Assembly: GCA_002437735.1 (NCBI GenBank)
Contig: DJRC01000079.1
Location: 26,766 to 40,558, forward strand
Source: Oscillospiraceae bacterium UBA6370
GTDB lineage: Bacteria > Bacillota > Clostridia > Oscillospirales > Oscillospiraceae
Reading direction: 5' to 3'
DNA: 13,793 nucleotides
The notes under the pieces were generated by a model that saw only the letters and a list, made by a program, of their open reading frames with translations, was not told the DNA's origin and searched no databases. The first letter of the stretch is position 1, and each line of letters begins with the position of its first letter. Positions 12,504 through 13,793 of this stretch are shown in pieces. A program made the position numbers and the translations under genes.

Positions 12504-13223
12504 TTATTTCGTTCTGGCGGAAGCCTTCTGCGGGTTGCGGCCGGAAGCCTTCTGCGGGTTGCTGCTGATGCCGGCGCCAGCCTGCTTGATCTTGTGGACC
12601 TTGACGGTGTTCTTCACGGTGACGAGGCTGTACTTGGGGCCGGGGATCGCGCCGCGGACGACGAGCATATTGAGCTCGGGATCGACCTTGACAACTTCGA
12701 GGTTCTGGATGGTGACGGTCTCGCCGCCCATCTGGCCGGGGCCGCCAGTGCCCTTGAAGATGCGACTGGGATCGGTGCCCGAGCCGCGGGAACCAACGTG
12801 ACGGTGGACGGGGCCGCCGCCGTGGCTCTTGCGCTGGATGGCAAAGCCGCAGCGCTTGACGACGCCCTCGTAGCCGTGACCCTTGCTGGTGCCGGTCACG
12901 TCAACGAAATCGCCGACCTTGAACATATCCGCCTTGATGACAGCACCGAGCTCCAACTCGCTGCCGTTGTCGAGGGCGAACTCGCGCAGGTACTTCTTGG
13001 GGGAAACGCCGGCCTTGTTGAGATGGCCGACTTCGGGCTTGGACAGCTTCTTCTCAGCAACGTCCTCATAGCCCAGCTGGACTGCCTCATAACCATCCTT
13101 CTCGGTGGTCTTCTTCTGGGTGACGACACAGGGGCCCGCTTCGATCACGGTGACCGGGATCACATGGCCGTTTTCGTCGAAGATCTGAGACATGCCAACT
13201 TTTTTGCCGATGATTGCTTTCAT
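12504..13223 (-). CDS. rplC: 50S ribosomal protein L3 with repeated C-terminal tail
   Basis: L3 is one of the two initiators of large-subunit assembly and reaches the peptidyl transferase centre. The 239-residue protein begins MKAIIGKKVGMSQIFDENGH and has the diagnostic core GHGYEGVVKRCGFAIQRKSH, GSRGSGTDPSRIFKG and GPGQMGGETVT (about 115-171), where Gln164 is in the position that is methylated in enterobacteria. The family core ends near residue 215; the last ~20 residues are a basic tail with NPQKASGR followed by NPQKASAR, from a 24-nt duplication. AGGAGG at 13236-13231 precedes the ATG by 7 nt. A 286-nt spacer separates it from rpsJ. Confidence 0.98.
   Translation of the reverse strand: MKAIIGKKVGMSQIFDENGHVIPVTVIEAGPCVVTQKKTTEKDGYEAVQLGYEDVAEKKLSKPEVGHLNKAGVSPKKYLREFALDNGSELELGAVIKADMFKVGDFVDVTGTSKGHGYEGVVKRCGFAIQRKSHGGGPVHRHVGSRGSGTDPSRIFKGTGGPGQMGGETVTIQNLEVVKVDPELNMLVVRGAIPGPKYSLVTVKNTVKVHKIKQAGAGISSNPQKASGRNPQKASARTK
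12518..12562 (-). repeat. 24-nt tandem duplication at the end of rplC
   Basis: Positions 12518-12538 and 12542-12562 are identical over 21 bases with a period of 24. They encode NPQKASGR and NPQKASAR, eight residues each, in the tail outside the conserved L3 fold. Confidence 0.9.
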
Positions 13224-13258
13224 GTATGATCCTCCTATAGGTTATTGGTCGGCTTAGT

Positions 13259-13273
13259 TGCGGCGGCGCCGCA
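13259..13273 (-). repeat. Short GC-rich hairpin before rplC
   Basis: TGCGGC (13259-13264) and GCCGCA (13268-13273) form a 6-bp stem with a 3-nt loop, directly adjoining the compound stem at 13274-13334 so that the two could stack. It lies about 22 nt before the rplC ribosome binding site. Confidence 0.5.
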
Positions 13274-13334
13274 TTGCTCTGCCGACATGACCCCGTTCAT
13301 CTCACGCAAGTCGATGAACGATTGGGTAGAGCAA
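13274..13334 (-). promoter_or_regulatory. Compound stem-loop upstream of rplC
   Basis: Three nested helices line up: TTGCTCT/AGAGCAA (13274-13280 with 13328-13334), ACCC/GGGT (13290-13293 with 13324-13327) and CGTTCATC/GATGAACG (13294-13301 with 13313-13320), the last with an 11-nt loop. A 9-nt one-sided bulge on the 13281-13289 side and a 3-nt bulge on the other give an asymmetric internal structure of the kind that ribosomal proteins bind. That role is inference only. Confidence 0.4.
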
Positions 13335-13345
13335 CAAAATTTGCT

Positions 13346-13370
13346 TCAAAAACGACGGCGTCGTTTTTGA
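13346..13370 (-). terminator. Possible intrinsic terminator or attenuator between rpsJ and rplC
   Basis: TCAAAAACGAC (13346-13356) and GTCGTTTTTGA (13360-13370) are perfect 11-nt complements with a 3-nt loop. On the minus strand it reads A-tract, GC-containing stem, then five T residues, which has the look of a small (bidirectional) terminator. The GC part is only about four pairs, so it may be weak. As the operon must continue into rplC, a partial terminator or attenuator is the more sensible reading. Confidence 0.35.
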
Positions 13371-13379
13371 GAGGGTTTA

Positions 13380-13423
13380 CAGCTTGCTGCATGCACTCAC
13401 TTCGTTCGCACACTTGCAAGCTG
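13380..13423 (-). repeat. Stem with 28-nt loop in the rpsJ-rplC spacer
   Basis: CAGCTTGC (13380-13387) and GCAAGCTG (13416-13423) form an 8-bp stem. The loop holds TGCATGCA and the motif GCGAACGAAGTGAG on the minus strand. Part of the stem (CAAGCTGTAA on the minus strand, 13386-13377) repeats the last ten bases of rpsJ. Confidence 0.5.
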
Positions 13424-13429
13424 AGTGGT

Positions 13430-13460
13430 GTTTTTCTGACGCGCATGTCGTCAGAAAAAC
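13430..13460 (-). repeat. Perfect 12-bp hairpin in the rpsJ-rplC spacer
   Basis: GTTTTTCTGACG (13430-13441) and CGTCAGAAAAAC (13449-13460) are perfect complements with a 7-nt loop. The T-run is in the 5' arm on either strand, so it is not an intrinsic terminator. Strength and symmetry resemble dispersed palindromic repeats. Confidence 0.7.
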
Positions 13461-13472
13461 AATTTCACTTTA

Positions 13473-13494
13473 TTTCGCGTCTGCGGACGCGAAA
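13473..13494 (-). repeat. Perfect 9-bp hairpin just after rpsJ
   Basis: TTTCGCGTC (13473-13481) and GACGCGAAA (13486-13494) pair perfectly around a 4-nt loop, beginning 15 nt after the rpsJ stop. There is no U-tract after it. It could protect the 3' end of a processed rpsJ message. Confidence 0.65.
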
Positions 13495-13509
13495 CTCTGC
13501 GAGGCTTTC

Positions 13510-13793
13510 TTACAGCTTGATCTCGATCTCCACGCCAGCGGGAAGCTCGAGGCCCATCAGAGCCTCAACGGTCTTGGGGGTGGAGTTGGTGATGTCGATC
13601 AAGCGCTTGTGGGTGCGGCGCTCAAACTGCTCACGGGAGTCCTTATACTTATGAACAGCACGCAGGATGGTGACGATCTCCTTCTTGGTAGGCAGAGGGA
13701 TGGGGCCAGAGACAGTCGCGCCGGTGCGCTTGGCGGTCTCGACGATCTTCTCTGCGCTCTGGTCGATGACTTGATGGTCATAGGCCTTGAGGC
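13510..13793 (-). CDS. rpsJ: 30S ribosomal protein S10 (3' part)
   Basis: S10 lies in the head of the small subunit and, as NusE, also joins the NusB antitermination complex. The last 93 residues are visible, starting LKAYDHQVIDQSAEKIVETA and continuing with KRTGATVSGPIPLPTKKEIV, then FERRTHKRLIDI, STPKTVEALMGLELPAGVEI and a TAA stop at 13512-13510. About nine or ten N-terminal residues (the usual MA-Q-IRIR segment) and the upstream operon leader and promoter lie beyond the window edge. This is the customary first gene of the S10 operon. It is followed by an unusual 286-nt spacer. Confidence 0.98.
   Translation of the reverse strand, partial: LKAYDHQVIDQSAEKIVETAKRTGATVSGPIPLPTKKEIVTILRAVHKYKDSREQFERRTHKRLIDITNSTPKTVEALMGLELPAGVEIEIKL

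Larger units (their letters stand above)
13224..13509 (-). other. Hairpin-rich rpsJ-rplC spacer
   Basis: This 286-nt spacer has no convincing gene. In the direction of transcription it contains perfect or compound hairpins at 13494-13473, 13460-13430, 13423-13380, 13370-13346, 13334-13274 and 13273-13259, then the rplC ribosome binding site. The spacing between rpsJ and rplC is normally short in this operon. I see no transposase fragment and no minus-strand promoter with both boxes. Either a regulatory leader for the rplC-rplD part of the transcript or a cluster of dispersed palindromic repeats would explain it. The longer plus-strand frame beginning at 13274 is not credible because it runs antisense into rpsJ. 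Confidence 0.85.

Noticed and set aside
13224..13509. CRISPR-like array
   Set aside because: The repeated structures are different inverted repeats, not a direct repeat with regular spacers, and no cas genes are present.
13274..13654. Plus-strand frame spanning the rpsJ-rplC spacer
   Set aside because: It continues antisense into rpsJ, crosses every hairpin and has no domain.

Overview
The window is one uninterrupted block of the bacterial S10-spc-alpha ribosomal protein supercluster. Every gene is on the minus strand, so transcription runs from high to low coordinates. Gene content and order (rpsJ-rplC-rplD-rplW-rplB-rpsS-rplV-rpsC-rplP-rpmC-rpsQ-rplN-rplX-rplE-rpsN-rpsH-rplF-rplR-rpsE-rpmD-rplO-secY-adk-map-KOW gene-infA-rpmJ-rpsM-rpsK), strong AGGAGG-type ribosome binding sites, zinc-binding forms of S14, L24, L36 and adenylate kinase, and a KOW-domain gene between map and infA point to a Gram-positive Clostridia-type bacterium. 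The GC-rich coding sequence fits an Oscillospiraceae-like gut lineage, but that placement is an inference from style, not a phylogeny.

Layout by region: 13793-13510 holds the 3' part of rpsJ. A 286-nt spacer packed with hairpins follows (13509-13224). Then 13223-8313 carries L3, L4, L23, L2, S19, L22, S3, L16, L29 and S17 with gaps of 0-19 nt or short overlaps. 8297-6839 carries L14, L24, L5 and S14. A second unusual spacer of 291 nt (6838-6548) has several stem-loops. 6547-4049 carries S8, L6, L18, S5, L30 and L15. 4048-2756 is secY, followed by adk, map, a KOW RNA-binding protein gene, infA, rpmJ, rpsM and the 5' part of rpsK, which runs off the low-coordinate end.

The genes supply most large- and small-subunit proteins that assemble early on rRNA. 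They also supply the SecY channel that receives nascent membrane and secreted proteins, adenylate kinase for nucleotide balance, methionine aminopeptidase for N-terminal Met removal, and IF-1 for initiation. Tight spacing, stop/start overlaps (rplP/rpmC, rpsC/rplP, rplD/rplW, KOW gene/infA) and Shine-Dalgarno sites that lie on or near the previous stop codon suggest translational coupling throughout.

There is no phage, transposase, CRISPR or accessory gene cassette. The parts worth a second look are the two ~290-nt spacers, in places where this operon usually has tens of nucleotides. The rpsN-rpsH spacer can fold on the transcribed strand into a GNRA-capped hairpin beside the rpsH ribosome binding site, a 12-bp stem that is continuous only on that strand, and a competing 9-bp long-range helix. 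This is the best candidate here for an undescribed cis-regulatory RNA, although a dispersed palindromic repeat is an open alternative. Smaller oddities are a TTG start for infA, a GTG start for secY abutting the rplO stop, and 24-nt tandem duplications in the C-terminal tails of both S3 and L3.
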